A stretch of DNA of 64,000 nucleotides, from assembly GCA_025210345.1 (NCBI GenBank), contig JAOARX010000019.1, positions 41,278-105,277 on the forward strand. Direction: 5' to 3'. Within the stretch, counting starts at the first letter, position 1; the number at the start of each line of letters is the position of its first letter. This stretch comes from Pelagimonas sp. GTDB lineage: Bacteria; Pseudomonadota; Alphaproteobacteria; Rhodobacterales; Rhodobacteraceae. Positions 35,207 to 47,228 of this stretch are shown here, in pieces. Both the position numbers and the translations under genes were made by a program. The notes below the pieces were generated by a model that had not been told where the DNA came from, made no database searches, and worked only from the letters and a program-made list of their open reading frames with translations.

Positions 35207-36532
35207 TCAGCCTTTGGCGCGGATCACCTGCAGGATCTGCATGACATCGGACATGTCGGGCCCGCGCTCTTGGCCGGTGACGGCCTTGCGCAGCGGCATG
35301 AAAAGACCTTTGCCTTTGCGACCGGTTGCCTCTTTCACGGCTTTGGTCCATGTGCCCCATGTTTCTGCGTCATAGGGGCCATCCGGCAGCAGGTTCATCG
35401 CCTGTTCGATGAATTCTTTGTCTTCTTCCGCAACCAAGGGATCCGCGCCATCACGGAACAGATCCCACCAACCTGCCAGATCCTTGCGGGTGGTGATGTT
35501 TTCGCGGGTGATCTTCCAGAACAATTCCGCCTTATCCGCAGGCACACCCAGGGCCGCGACCTGATCTGCCACCTGGTCAAACGGCAGTTCGTGCAGCTTT
35601 TTCGCGGTCAGCGGATACAGATCCTGTTCGTCAAACTTGGTCGGCGCCGAGCCAAAGGTGTTCAGGTCAAACCCTTCGGCGATCTCTTCCATCGTCATGC
35701 GCAGTTCCACCGGCTGGCTCGATCCCAGACGGGCCATCAGTGAAATCAGGGCTTCGGGCTCAACCCCGGCTTCGCGCAGGTCACGCAGCGCCAGCGTACC
35801 CAGTCGTTTCGACAGTGCCTCACCTTGCGGACCTGTCAGCAGCGAATGGTGCGCAAATTCGGGTGGGGTGCCACCCAATGCCTTGATCATCTGGATCTGC
35901 GTGGCGGTGTTGGTGACGTGGTCATTGCCGCGCACAACATGGGTAATGCCCATGTCAATGTCATCGCACACCGACGCCAGCGTATAGAGGAACTGCCCAT
36001 CTGCGCGGATCAGAACCGGGTCAGAGACCGAAGACGCGTCGATCGACACGTCACCCAGAATCCCATCGGTCCACGCGATGCGTTCATGATCCAGCTTGAA
36101 CCGCCAGACCCCATCCCCACGTTCCGCGCGCAAAGCTGTCTTTTCGTCGTCTGACAGAGCCAGCGCCGCACGGTCATAGACAGGGGGTTTGCCCATGTTC
36201 AGCAGCTTTTTGCGCTTGAGATCCAGCTCGGTCGGCGTTTCCCACGCCTCGTAAAACCGACCCAATTCACGCAGCTGCTGTGCTGCTTGCTCATAGCGAT
36301 CAAGACGCGCGGACTGGCGCTCGACTTTGTCCCAGGTGATGCCCAGCCACTCAAGATCCTGCTTGATGGCATCGACATACTCTTCTTTGCTGCGCTCGGG
36401 ATCGGTGTCATCGATGCGCAAAACAAAGGTGCCGCCCGTCTTGCGGGCGATGAGGTGGTTGAACAAGGCGGTGCGCAGGTTGCCGACGTGGATGTAACCG
36501 GTGGGCGAAGGCGCAAAGCGGGTAACGGTCAT
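35207..36532 (-). CDS. gltX: Glutamate--tRNA ligase
   Basis: Class I aminoacyl-tRNA synthetase of 441 aa. The HIGH motif is APSPTGYIHVGNLRTALF (about 7-24) and the KMSKS motif is ALSKRLGTL (about 239-247). At 441 residues it is on the short side (usual about 470). Alphaproteobacteria often carry two GltX paralogues, one charging tRNA-Gln for GatCAB, so this could be either. ATG 36532 begins the homology; the frame extends to 36565. Confidence 0.94.
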   Translation of the reverse strand: MTVTRFAPSPTGYIHVGNLRTALFNHLIARKTGGTFVLRIDDTDPERSKEEYVDAIKQDLEWLGITWDKVERQSARLDRYEQAAQQLRELGRFYEAWETPTELDLKRKKLLNMGKPPVYDRAALALSDDEKTALRAERGDGVWRFKLDHERIAWTDGILGDVSIDASSVSDPVLIRADGQFLYTLASVCDDIDMGITHVVRGNDHVTNTATQIQMIKALGGTPPEFAHHSLLTGPQGEALSKRLGTLALRDLREAGVEPEALISLMARLGSSQPVELRMTMEEIAEGFDLNTFGSAPTKFDEQDLYPLTAKKLHELPFDQVADQVAALGVPADKAELFWKITRENITTRKDLAGWWDLFRDGADPLVAEEDKEFIEQAMNLLPDGPYDAETWGTWTKAVKEATGRKGKGLFMPLRKAVTGQERGPDMSDVMQILQVIRAKG

Positions 36533-36643
36533 GGCGTGTCTCCTGATCAGCCTGCGTCCTTTCACAGGCCGGGGGATTTGTCCAGTTCAGGCTTTCTTTT
36601 GTCACATGTCTCTTGCATTGGTGGTGTAAAGAAAGAGCTTACC

Positions 36644-37585
36644 ATGCCACAGATTTTAACACTGACCCTGAACCCTGCGCTGGATCTGGCGACATCGACA
36701 CCTCAGGTCGTCCCTGTCAAAAAGCTGCGCTGCGGTCCCGAAAGCGCCGAGCCCGGGGGCGGCGGCGTAAATGTTGCCCGCGCAATTGAGCAGCTGGGTG
36801 GACAGGCCCGCGCCGCCGTTGCCGTAGGCGGTGACACCGGCAAGGCCCTTTCCGCGCTGCTGGATCAGTTTGGCGTCGCACACATACACCTGCAAGCCCC
36901 CGGCGAAACCCGGCGCAGCTTTTCGGTGACCGACGAAGGCAGCGGCGCGCAATACCGCTTTGTCATGCAAGGGCCGGTATGGACGTCCGCAACGCTTGAC
37001 CAGGTACTGACCCAACTTGACTCACATAGCACGCGGGGCGATTTCGTCGTTGTTTCGGGGTCGATGCCGCCGGGTGTCCCTGGCGATCTCCCCGTCAAAC
37101 TATGCGCCTCTTTGCCGGGGCGTCGATTGATCGTGGATACCTCTGGCCCGGCATTGGCGGCCCTGGCGCAGGGCAGCGCCACACCCCCGGCGATTTTGCG
37201 CATGGATCGTCACGAAGCCCAGGAACTAAGCGGCAAGGCGCTGGCACACCAAAAGGACACTGCCGAATTTGCAGAAACCCTGCGCCAAGCTGGTGCCGCC
37301 GAAACCGTGATCATCGCGCGTGGCAAGGAAGGATCGGTCATGGCTTGCCCGGACGGTCTTTGGCATGTGAACGCCAGCAACGACCACGTGGTCAGCGCGA
37401 TCGGCGCCGGGGACAGTTTTGTCGGTGGGATGGTGCGCGCCATGGCCGACAACCAGCCCCTGACCGAGGCGTTTCGCCAAGGGGCTGCCGCGGCCTCTGC
37501 GGCCTGCCTTTCAGAGGGATCGCAGCTTTGTCGGAAAGAAGATTTCGAAAGGCTACTGCCCCTGACCAGCCTCACACCGATTTGA
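36644..37585 (+). CDS. PfkB-family phosphofructokinase (hexose phosphate kinase)
   Basis: Sugar kinase of 313 aa in the PfkB/1-phosphofructokinase group. N-terminal ILTLTLNPALDLATST, the EPGGGGVNVARAIEQLGG sugar-binding block (about 38-55) and the anion-hole motif IGAGDSFVGGMVRAM (about 252-266, catalytic Asp) are clear. Whether the substrate is fructose-1-phosphate, fructose-6-phosphate or tagatose-6-phosphate cannot be told. The frame is open far upstream over gltX, but the homology and ATG start at 36644. Its stop abuts the convergent nadE stop with no gap. Confidence 0.9.
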   Translation: MPQILTLTLNPALDLATSTPQVVPVKKLRCGPESAEPGGGGVNVARAIEQLGGQARAAVAVGGDTGKALSALLDQFGVAHIHLQAPGETRRSFSVTDEGSGAQYRFVMQGPVWTSATLDQVLTQLDSHSTRGDFVVVSGSMPPGVPGDLPVKLCASLPGRRLIVDTSGPALAALAQGSATPPAILRMDRHEAQELSGKALAHQKDTAEFAETLRQAGAAETVIIARGKEGSVMACPDGLWHVNASNDHVVSAIGAGDSFVGGMVRAMADNQPLTEAFRQGAAAASAACLSEGSQLCRKEDFERLLPLTSLTPI

Positions 37586-39241
37586 TCATCCATCCCGCCA
37601 GCGGTTCACGATGGGATAGCGGCGGTCCAGCCAAAAGGCGCGCTTGGTCAACCGCGCCCCGGGGGCGGACTGAAAACGCTTGTATTCGCTGATGTACAAC
37701 AGGTGCTGCACACGTTTGACATCGGCCGCATCATACCCTTGTGCAAGGCAGTCCGCGACTGAGGCCTCTTGATCCACCAGCAGGGTCAGGATGCCATCCA
37801 GCACCGGATAATCGGGCAGGCTGTCACTGTCTTTTTGATCTTCGCGCAGCTCTGCGGATGGGGGTTTGGTGATGATCCGATCGGGGATCACTTCGCCATC
37901 CGGGCCAGACATCCAAGCGCGGTGATGCGTGTTGCGCCAGCGGCAGGTTTCAAACACACGCGTCTTATAGAGATCCTTGATCGGGTTATACCCCCCCGCC
38001 ATATCGCCATAAATCGTGGCATAGCCCACCGCGACCTCGGATTTGTTGCCCGTGGTCAAAAGCATCTCTCCGAATTTGTTGGACAGCGACATCAGCAAAA
38101 GCCCGCGCAGGCGGGACTGGATGTTTTCCTCGGTGATGTCAGGCGTCGTGCCCTCGAACAGGGGGGCCAGCGTGTTGGTGATCGCGGCGCGCCCCTCGGC
38201 AATGGGCACATAGTCATACCGCACGCCCAGCGCTTTGGCGCAGGCTTTGGCATCTTCAAGCGACTCGGCGCTGGTGTATTCCGAGGGCAGCATAACGCAA
38301 CGCACGTTTTGAGCACCCAGCGCATCGACGGCAATCGTCGCCACAAGGGCGGAATCGATCCCGCCGGACATGCCCAACAGCACCCTGCCAAAGCCGGTTT
38401 TGCCACAGTAATCACGCAGGCTTTCGACCATGCAGCGGTAGTCCTGTTCCCACTCATCGGGGTGCACATGCACCTCGGCGGGTTGGATGCGCCAGCCCTC
38501 ATCGGTGCGTTCCAGATCCACGTTCAGGATCTCGGAATCGAACTGTTTCATCTGAAACGCCAGCTGCCCGCCGGGGTTCAACCCAAAGGTCGCCCCGTCA
38601 AACACCTGATCATCCTGCCCACCCACCATATTCAGATAGATCAGCGGCAGTCCGGTTTCGACAACGCGGCTGACCATATGGCCCAGACGCACATCATGTT
38701 TATTGCGATAATAGGGCGAGCCATTGGGCACGAGCAGAAACTCGGCCCCGGTTTCCTCAAGGGTTTCTGCCACGTCCTCGTGCCAGCTGTCTTCGCAGAT
38801 CGGACTGCCGATGCGCACGCCTTCGACGGCATAGGGGCCTTGCATTTCTGCGCTTTCGAACAGGCGGACTTCGTCGAAAACCGTCTCATTGGGCAGATGG
38901 TGTTTCAGAACCTGTGCCGTGATCGTTCCCCCCTGGCAAATCAGGTAGGCATTGAACAGCTTGCCATCACGCAGCCAGGGCGCACCGATCGCCAGCGCCG
39001 GTCCATCGGCGCAATCGGCGGCCAGGGATTTGACTGTTTCAATCGCCGCATGGTGAAAGGCGGGTTTCATGATCAGGTCCTGGCAATTATAGCCAGTGAT
39101 GAACATTTCCGGCAGGGCGACCATCTGGGCCCCTGCGGCTTTGCCTTTCTCCCAGGCATCCCGCGCCTTTTGGGCGTTCCCGGTCAGATCACCAACCGTG
39201 GGGTTCAACTGTGCCAAAGTCAGGCGGAAATTATCACGCAT
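37586..39241 (-). CDS. nadE: Glutamine-dependent NAD+ synthetase
   Basis: Final step of NAD synthesis (deamido-NAD to NAD), 551 aa. The N-terminal nitrilase-like glutaminase domain shows LPEMFITGY (Glu about 46), KHHLPNETVFDE (Lys about 113) and the nucleophile in SPICEDSWHE (Cys about 149). The C-terminal synthetase has the P-loop MSGGIDSALVATIAVDALG (about 292-310). The two-domain length is normal. Confidence 0.95.
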   Translation of the reverse strand: MRDNFRLTLAQLNPTVGDLTGNAQKARDAWEKGKAAGAQMVALPEMFITGYNCQDLIMKPAFHHAAIETVKSLAADCADGPALAIGAPWLRDGKLFNAYLICQGGTITAQVLKHHLPNETVFDEVRLFESAEMQGPYAVEGVRIGSPICEDSWHEDVAETLEETGAEFLLVPNGSPYYRNKHDVRLGHMVSRVVETGLPLIYLNMVGGQDDQVFDGATFGLNPGGQLAFQMKQFDSEILNVDLERTDEGWRIQPAEVHVHPDEWEQDYRCMVESLRDYCGKTGFGRVLLGMSGGIDSALVATIAVDALGAQNVRCVMLPSEYTSAESLEDAKACAKALGVRYDYVPIAEGRAAITNTLAPLFEGTTPDITEENIQSRLRGLLLMSLSNKFGEMLLTTGNKSEVAVGYATIYGDMAGGYNPIKDLYKTRVFETCRWRNTHHRAWMSGPDGEVIPDRIITKPPSAELREDQKDSDSLPDYPVLDGILTLLVDQEASVADCLAQGYDAADVKRVQHLLYISEYKRFQSAPGARLTKRAFWLDRRYPIVNRWRDG

Positions 39242-39406
39242 GGCTTGCCTCTTAGAAATCCGTTGACTCTCACATAGGCCGCTCAGACCAAAAGGGAAAG
39301 CACCCGTCCGCCGAGTGCCCGAGTTTTACGGGAAAGAGATTGCCCCGCCCTGCGCTGCGGGATAAATTCCGCTAAGAGCAGAACACCCCACCGGAAGACA
39401 CACGCG

Positions 39407-40852
39407 ATGAAATTCACGGCCTTTGCCACAGCCCTCTCCCTTGTCGCCTTGGCCACGCCGCTGTGGGCGCAGGATGGGACCATCGCAAGCAAGCAATACG
39501 ATGACGGCGGTGTCTATGAAGGCGCGTTTCTGGATGGCCTGCAACATGGGACCGGCACCTATCGTTTGCCCAATGGCTATGAGTACACGGGCCAGTGGTT
39601 CGAAGGGGAAATTCGCGGCAAAGGTGTCGCGCGTTTTCCCAATGGATCGGTTTATGATGGGCAGTTCGCCAAGGGCAAACCCGAAGGGCTGGGCAAAATC
39701 GTCTATGCGGATGGCGCCACCTATGAGGGGACTTGGCTGGACGGAAAGATCACCGGGGAAGGGATCTGGATCTTTGCAGATGGCACCCGCTATGAGGGCA
39801 GTTTTCGCAACGCGCTGTACCACGGCAAAGGCGTGATGACGACGCCCACCGGCTATGTCTTTGACGGGCAGTGGGTCAACGGGGTGATGGAAGGCAACGG
39901 AAAGATCACCGCGCCCGATGGCACACTTTACGTAGGGCGCGTTGCCAATGGCAAAATGGACGGCATCGGCAAGATGGAAATGCCCGATGGCATGACCTAT
40001 GAGGGTGGCTGGCGCAATGGTCAGATGGACGGGCGCGGGCGGCTGGTTCAACCCAATGGGGATGTCTATGAAGGTCAGCTTGTGGATGGTCGCCGCGAAG
40101 GCGAAGGCAAGCTTACCTATAAAAACGGTGACGTCTATGACGGGCGATTCGACAATGACCAGCGCCACGGCGAAGGGACCTTTCGGGGCACGGATGGCTA
40201 TGTCTATGCGGGGAACTGGGTTGCGGGTCAGATCGAAGGTATCGGTCAGCTCACCTATCCCGATGGCTCCGTCTATAGCGGATCCTTTGCGGATGGGGTT
40301 GCGGATGGGCAAGGCAAAATCACCTATCCCGGTGGCGCGACCTATTCAGGGAACTGGGTCGCCGGTGTGATTCAGGGTGACGGGACAGCGACCTATCCAA
40401 ATGGCCTGATCTACCAAGGTGGGTTCGACAACGCCCGCTATAACGGGACCGGAACGATGGTTTTCCCGGATGGAAGCCAGTATCAGGGGGATTGGAAAGA
40501 CGACAAGCGCCATGGCATGGGCCGCTTTCAATACGCCGATGGAACCGTATACGAAGGGCAATTCCGCGATGGACAACGACATGGCGAAGGTGCGCTTGCC
40601 ATGCCGTCCGGTTTCCGGTTTCAGGGCAATTGGGAAAACGGCCAAATCAACGGAACCGGCACGGCAACCTATGCCAATGGTGATGTGTACACAGGCCTGT
40701 TTGACAATGGCAAACGCCACGGCCAAGGCACAATGTCCTACGCCACTGGCGAAGAAATTTCGGGGGACTGGATCAATGGCGCCTTGGCCAGCCTTCCGGC
40801 CCCGGCCGAACCGACCCCAGAACCCGAATTGCCAGTGGCACAAGACAACTGA
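39407..40852 (+). CDS. Secreted protein of 19 MORN repeats
   Basis: Protein of 481 aa with an N-terminal signal peptide (FTAFATALSLVALATPLWA, cleavage after about 21). It is then almost entirely 23-residue MORN repeats. I count 19 units of the form DGxxYEGxWxxGxxxGxGxxxxP from residue about 30 to 465, ending in a Pro/Glu-rich tail. MORN repeats bind membranes or proteins in eukaryotes; periplasmic bacterial versions have no settled function. Repeat-driven composition also produces long antisense ORFs, which are not genes. It is divergent from nadE across 165 bp. Confidence 0.9.
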   Translation: MKFTAFATALSLVALATPLWAQDGTIASKQYDDGGVYEGAFLDGLQHGTGTYRLPNGYEYTGQWFEGEIRGKGVARFPNGSVYDGQFAKGKPEGLGKIVYADGATYEGTWLDGKITGEGIWIFADGTRYEGSFRNALYHGKGVMTTPTGYVFDGQWVNGVMEGNGKITAPDGTLYVGRVANGKMDGIGKMEMPDGMTYEGGWRNGQMDGRGRLVQPNGDVYEGQLVDGRREGEGKLTYKNGDVYDGRFDNDQRHGEGTFRGTDGYVYAGNWVAGQIEGIGQLTYPDGSVYSGSFADGVADGQGKITYPGGATYSGNWVAGVIQGDGTATYPNGLIYQGGFDNARYNGTGTMVFPDGSQYQGDWKDDKRHGMGRFQYADGTVYEGQFRDGQRHGEGALAMPSGFRFQGNWENGQINGTGTATYANGDVYTGLFDNGKRHGQGTMSYATGEEISGDWINGALASLPAPAEPTPEPELPVAQDN

Positions 40853-40893
40853 ACCGCAAAGGCCCGGGCAGATCCGTTACGAGGTCAGCGACC

Positions 40894-41973
40894 TCAGCCA
40901 CCAACGTCTTCGGGTGCAACGGATACGGTTTTGACCACCGCATGGATCTGATCCCCGGTGGCAAGCCCCATCGCCTGGACTGAGCGCTGCGTCACACGCG
41001 CCAGAACACGACCGGCAGCTGTGTTCAGACTGACGATCGCACCGGGGCCGTTGCCGGGTCTGATGGCTTCGATCCGGCCGGGCAATATATTCAACGCCGA
41101 CAGCCCCTTGGGCGTGCCCCGCGACAAAAGCACATCCTGCGCGGCGATCCTGACGCGAATCCCCCGGCCCGGTTCGCGTGGAACCCGGGGGAGAAACAGG
41201 GGAACACCGCCTGCGTTCAACTCGCTGAGACCGTCATCGTGATGGGCGATGACCACGGCCTCCAGCACGGCGCCGACCCCCCGGACGCCAGCGGGCGCAA
41301 CATCGGGATCCCCCAGGACCTGGCTTGCACTGCCTTGTTTTTGAACCTTGCCGTCCTTGAGAACCACCACCGTGGTCGCCAGCCGGGCCACTTCGGCCGG
41401 GGCGTGGGTGACATAGAGGATCGGGATTTTCACCTCATCTCTAAGACGTTCGAAATATGGGAGAATTTCTGATTTGCGCTGTTGATCCAGCGCGGCCAGG
41501 GGCTCATCCGCGAGGATCAGGTCAGGCGCGGACAACAGCACCCGCCCCAAGGCAACGCGCTGTTTTTCACCGCCTGAAAGACCCCGGGGACGGCGGTCAA
41601 CCAACCTCTCAAGACCCAACATGCCAACCACATGATCAAAAGAGAAAAGTCCCTTGGCCGCCCCCGAGAAGAAACGCCCATATTGCAGGTTCTGCCGGAC
41701 ATTCAGATGCGGGAACAACCGCGCGTCTTGAAACACATAGCCCACACGCCGGCGATGCGGCGGCACAAACACCTTGGTATCCGTGTCGCAAAGAACCCGC
41801 TCTGCCAGTCTGATCCGCGCGCGATCGGGTTTGATCAACCCGGCCACGGAATGAACAACCGTGGTCTTGCCAGATCCGGAGCGGCCAAAAAGCACCGTCA
41901 CGCCGCTGGGTGCCGAAAACGAAACGTCCAGATCAAATCCGGGAAGTGTGTGCTGAACGGACACGTCAATCAT
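40894..41973 (-). CDS. modC: Molybdate ABC transporter ATP-binding protein
   Basis: ATPase of the molybdate importer, 359 aa. Walker A is FGRSGSGKTTVVH (about 28-40), the signature is LSGGEKQRVALGRVLL (about 130-145), and Walker B is LILADEPLAALD. A C-terminal TOBE/Mop domain (about 290-352) probably binds molybdate regulators. Its ATG at 41973 overlaps the modB end by 8 bp; an upstream frame extends to 42000. It is the third gene of modABC. Confidence 0.95.
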   Translation of the reverse strand: MIDVSVQHTLPGFDLDVSFSAPSGVTVLFGRSGSGKTTVVHSVAGLIKPDRARIRLAERVLCDTDTKVFVPPHRRRVGYVFQDARLFPHLNVRQNLQYGRFFSGAAKGLFSFDHVVGMLGLERLVDRRPRGLSGGEKQRVALGRVLLSAPDLILADEPLAALDQQRKSEILPYFERLRDEVKIPILYVTHAPAEVARLATTVVVLKDGKVQKQGSASQVLGDPDVAPAGVRGVGAVLEAVVIAHHDDGLSELNAGGVPLFLPRVPREPGRGIRVRIAAQDVLLSRGTPKGLSALNILPGRIEAIRPGNGPGAIVSLNTAAGRVLARVTQRSVQAMGLATGDQIHAVVKTVSVAPEDVGG

Positions 41974-42667
41974 CTGCTGTCCCCAATCGCCTTGCAGCAC
42001 GGCGCGCCAGCCACTCTGACACCAGCAGCGCCGTCAGCGCGACCCCCACCGAAACAAGCACCAGCCGCACAGCAGAATGTTCCCCGCCGGGGATTTGCAA
42101 AAAGGCATAGATCGCCGACGGCAAGGTCTGGGTTTGTCCCGGGATGTTCGACACAAAGGTGATGGTCGCACCGAATTCACCCATCGCCTTGGCAAAGCCC
42201 AAGACCGTCCCCGCCAGGATACCGGGTAAAATCAGGGGCAATGTCACCGTAGCAAAGACCCAGATGCGAGATGCGCCAAGCGTGCTGGCCGCTTGTTCCA
42301 ATTTCGGATCAAGGGCTTCGATCGAAAGGCGGATGGCGCGGACCATCAGGGGAAACCCCATGATGCCCGCCGCCAAGGCTGCGCCGGTCCAATGAAATGC
42401 CACGCCCAGGCCCAGCGCGTCCAACACACGCCCAATTGGCCCCTGGGTGCCAAAGCCCAGCAACAGCAGATATCCGGTTACCACAGGCGGCAAAATCAAC
42501 GGCAGATGGACCAGACCATTCAGCAATTGCTTGCCGGGAAAGTTATGTCTCGCCAGCAAAAAAGCCGTAAACACCGCCAAGGGAAGCGCAATCAGGGTCG
42601 CCCAAGAGGCCACTTTCAAAGACAGGAACACCGCGTCCCACTCGGCAGGGCCCAGCCACGGCATCAT
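41966..42667 (-). CDS. modB: Molybdate ABC transporter permease
   Basis: Inner-membrane permease of 233 aa with five or six hydrophobic helices. The EAA loop EALDPKLEQAASTLGASRIWVF (about 132-153) contacts ModC. AKAMGEFGATITFVSN is typical of ModB. The start overlaps the modA stop (42664-42667) and the end overlaps modC. Confidence 0.95.
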   Translation of the reverse strand: MMPWLGPAEWDAVFLSLKVASWATLIALPLAVFTAFLLARHNFPGKQLLNGLVHLPLILPPVVTGYLLLLGFGTQGPIGRVLDALGLGVAFHWTGAALAAGIMGFPLMVRAIRLSIEALDPKLEQAASTLGASRIWVFATVTLPLILPGILAGTVLGFAKAMGEFGATITFVSNIPGQTQTLPSAIYAFLQIPGGEHSAVRLVLVSVGVALTALLVSEWLARRAARRLGTADD

Positions 42668-43422
42668 GGGTGCTCCGCGATGGAAAAGCCGTGTGCTTTG
42701 AATTGCTCAAGCGCCTGGGCGTGGGTCAAGTGGTCCCAGAATGCGCGCGCCGCCGGGGTATTGCCGCTTTTGGTGATGGCAACGGGATACCGGATCTCTG
42801 GATGGGTGTGGGGTGGGAACAAGCCCATGAGCCTCACATTCGGGTCACTTTGCGCATCACTGGCATAAACGATCCCCAGTTCCGCCTCACCCAGGGCGAC
42901 AAGCGCCAAAGCAGCCCGCACATTGTCGGTCTGGACGATTTTGGGCGCCAGAGATTGCCACTGTCCCAGATTGACCAAGGCGGTCTTGGCGTAGATTCCC
43001 GCAGGAACGGATTGTACCATGGCCACCGCCAAACGCCCCGCCCCCAACGCAGCGCCCAAATCCAGATCGGGGTTAATATTCACCGGAGGTTTTTCCGCAT
43101 GGCTGATTAAAGCCAGGCGGTTGGTCAGCAGATCCCGGCGCGTGCCGTCCTGGAGCAGGCCTTTGGTTTGCAGGTGATCCATCCAGCCGGGGTTGGCAGA
43201 GATGAACAGATTGGCCGGGGCACCGTATTGAATTTGCCGCGCAAGAGCAGAACTGCCGGCAAAAGCCAACACCACCTGGTGCCCGGTTGCTTTTTCAAAA
43301 TCGGCAGACACGTCTTCCAGGGCATTGCGCAGGCTTGCCGCGGCAAACACCGTAATGCTGTCGGCCGTGGCAACGGTGCCCAGGCAAATCGCCATTAAAA
43401 CCGCAAAAATGCGAATGATCAC
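42664..43422 (-). CDS. modA: Molybdate-binding periplasmic protein
   Basis: Solute-binding protein of the molybdate transporter. Mature start is near DSITVFAAASLRNALEDV; FAGSSALARQIQYGAPANLFISAN is the ligand-binding region. A GTG start at 43422 gives a compact signal peptide (IIRIFAVLMAICLGTVATA; 252 aa). An ATG at 43464 would add 14 residues (MYMYRRAQQEVRGA) and cannot be excluded. A GTACATGTAC palindrome lies at 43453-43462 in the upstream region. Confidence 0.9.
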   Translation of the reverse strand: MIIRIFAVLMAICLGTVATADSITVFAAASLRNALEDVSADFEKATGHQVVLAFAGSSALARQIQYGAPANLFISANPGWMDHLQTKGLLQDGTRRDLLTNRLALISHAEKPPVNINPDLDLGAALGAGRLAVAMVQSVPAGIYAKTALVNLGQWQSLAPKIVQTDNVRAALALVALGEAELGIVYASDAQSDPNVRLMGLFPPHTHPEIRYPVAITKSGNTPAARAFWDHLTHAQALEQFKAHGFSIAEHP

Positions 43423-43537
43423 CGCCCCCCGTACTTCTTGTTGCGCCCTACGGTACATGTACAAGCTTTACCGAGGCGCGGCAGGCGTGCAACAGCCCTG
43501 AACCGGACTGTGCAGCTTTGTCGCCCTGCCCATCGGG

Positions 43538-46012
<2,475 letters not shown>

Positions 46013-46046
46013 TTACGGGGGGGTTGTCACGCAAGTGACATCCAAA

Positions 46047-47153
46047 TTACGCGAAATAGCCCACCGGGTTCACAGCGCTCAGACCATCTTCATCCGAGAC
46101 CTCAAGATACTGCGCACGCTCCCCCAGTTCGGCAAACAATTCCGGGCCCGTTCCGGTCATCCAGGCCTGCGCCCCAAGCGCGCAAATCTCATCATAGAGC
46201 GCGGCGCGGCGCCCCGCATCCAAATGCGCGGCCACCTCATCCAAAAGCAATATCGGAGGCGCGCCAATGTCAGCCGCCAAGGCGCGGGCATTGGCCAGGA
46301 TCAAGGAAATCAACAGCGCCTTTTGTTCTCCGGTCGAACAGTCCGACGCGGGCACACCTTTGGCGGCATAGACCCCATAGAGATCGGTTCGATGCGGGCC
46401 CACCAGGGTCCGACCTGCGGACATATCTCGAAAGCGGCTTTCCTCGAGCGCGGCGTGCAAATCTTCGGCAGTTGCGGGCATCGTCCCCTCGGATTGCATC
46501 AACTCAAGCTCCGCGACCGGAAAGGCGGTCTGCGCATCCGCCTGCGCTCGGCCAAGCCGCTCAACCGTGCGCCGACGATTGTCATGGATTTGCGCGCCCG
46601 TGCGGGCCATTTTTTCTTCAAGGACCTTGTACCAATGTGCATCGCGCACCTGCTCTTTAAGCAGCTTGTTGCGCTCACGCATGGCCTTTTCATACTCCAA
46701 AGAGAACGCTGCGTGGTCGGGATACAGACTTAGAACCATGCGATCTAGGAACCGCCGCCGCCCGTCTGCCCCCTCAATCCATAGCCGATCCATGGCTGGG
46801 ATCAGCCAAACCGCCCGGGCCACCTGTCCAAGTGCCACCTGCGATGCGGTCTTGCCATCAATCAAAACCTGTCGGGGGGCGCCTTCTTCTGAGCTAAATG
46901 CGATCTCGCGCGCATCTGTGCCCTGGCGCAGCACCCCTGAAATTTTCCAACCAAGCGCCTCGGGGCGTCGGGTCATGTCCTGGGCCGAGGCCCGGCGCAT
47001 CCCGCGTCCCGGCGAAAACAGAGACACCGCTTCAAGCAAGTTGGTTTTCCCGGCACCATTTGCGCCATAGATCGCCACCGGGCGGGCATCCAGATGCATG
47101 CGCGCCAACAAATGTGAGCGATAATGAGACAAAGTGAGCTGCGTCAGATACAA
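46047..47153 (-). CDS. recF: DNA replication and repair protein RecF
   Basis: SMC-like ATPase of 368 aa that helps load RecA at gaps. Walker A is YGANGAGKTNLLEAVS (about 29-44), and the family block CSTGEQKALLISLILANA (about 268-285) is followed by PPILLLDEVAAHLD (Walker B). It sits 75 bp after dnaN and 73 bp before gyrB. Confidence 0.95.
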   Translation of the reverse strand: MYLTQLTLSHYRSHLLARMHLDARPVAIYGANGAGKTNLLEAVSLFSPGRGMRRASAQDMTRRPEALGWKISGVLRQGTDAREIAFSSEEGAPRQVLIDGKTASQVALGQVARAVWLIPAMDRLWIEGADGRRRFLDRMVLSLYPDHAAFSLEYEKAMRERNKLLKEQVRDAHWYKVLEEKMARTGAQIHDNRRRTVERLGRAQADAQTAFPVAELELMQSEGTMPATAEDLHAALEESRFRDMSAGRTLVGPHRTDLYGVYAAKGVPASDCSTGEQKALLISLILANARALAADIGAPPILLLDEVAAHLDAGRRAALYDEICALGAQAWMTGTGPELFAELGERAQYLEVSDEDGLSAVNPVGYFA

Positions 47154-47172
47154 GCAACCCCTCCCTTCATCT

Positions 47173-47218
47173 CTTCAAAAATATCCCCGCCGGAGGCAAG
47201 AATTTTCACAAAATTCTT
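47173..47218. repeat. Roseobacter-type intergenic hairpin/CCTCCGGCGGGGATATTT element
   Basis: Between dnaN and recF the minus strand reads AAGAATTTT-gtg-AAAATTCTT (perfect 9-bp stem, 47198-47218) and then GCCTCCGGCGGGGATATTTT. Sequences of this kind are frequent between genes in Rhodobacteraceae as I remember them; here only one clear copy exists, so dispersal cannot be shown from this window. Confidence 0.45.
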
Positions 47219-47228
47219 CCGCGCCAGA

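Noticed and set aside
36287..36643. Upstream extension of the pfkB ORF over gltX
   Set aside because: It runs antisense to the conserved gltX N-terminus; PfkB homology begins at 36644.
39326..40843. Long antisense ORFs (328 and 165 codons) opposite the MORN gene
   Set aside because: They are exactly antisense to a repeat protein whose periodic composition keeps the opposite strand open; the plus-strand frame has signal peptide and repeats, the minus frames have no family pattern.
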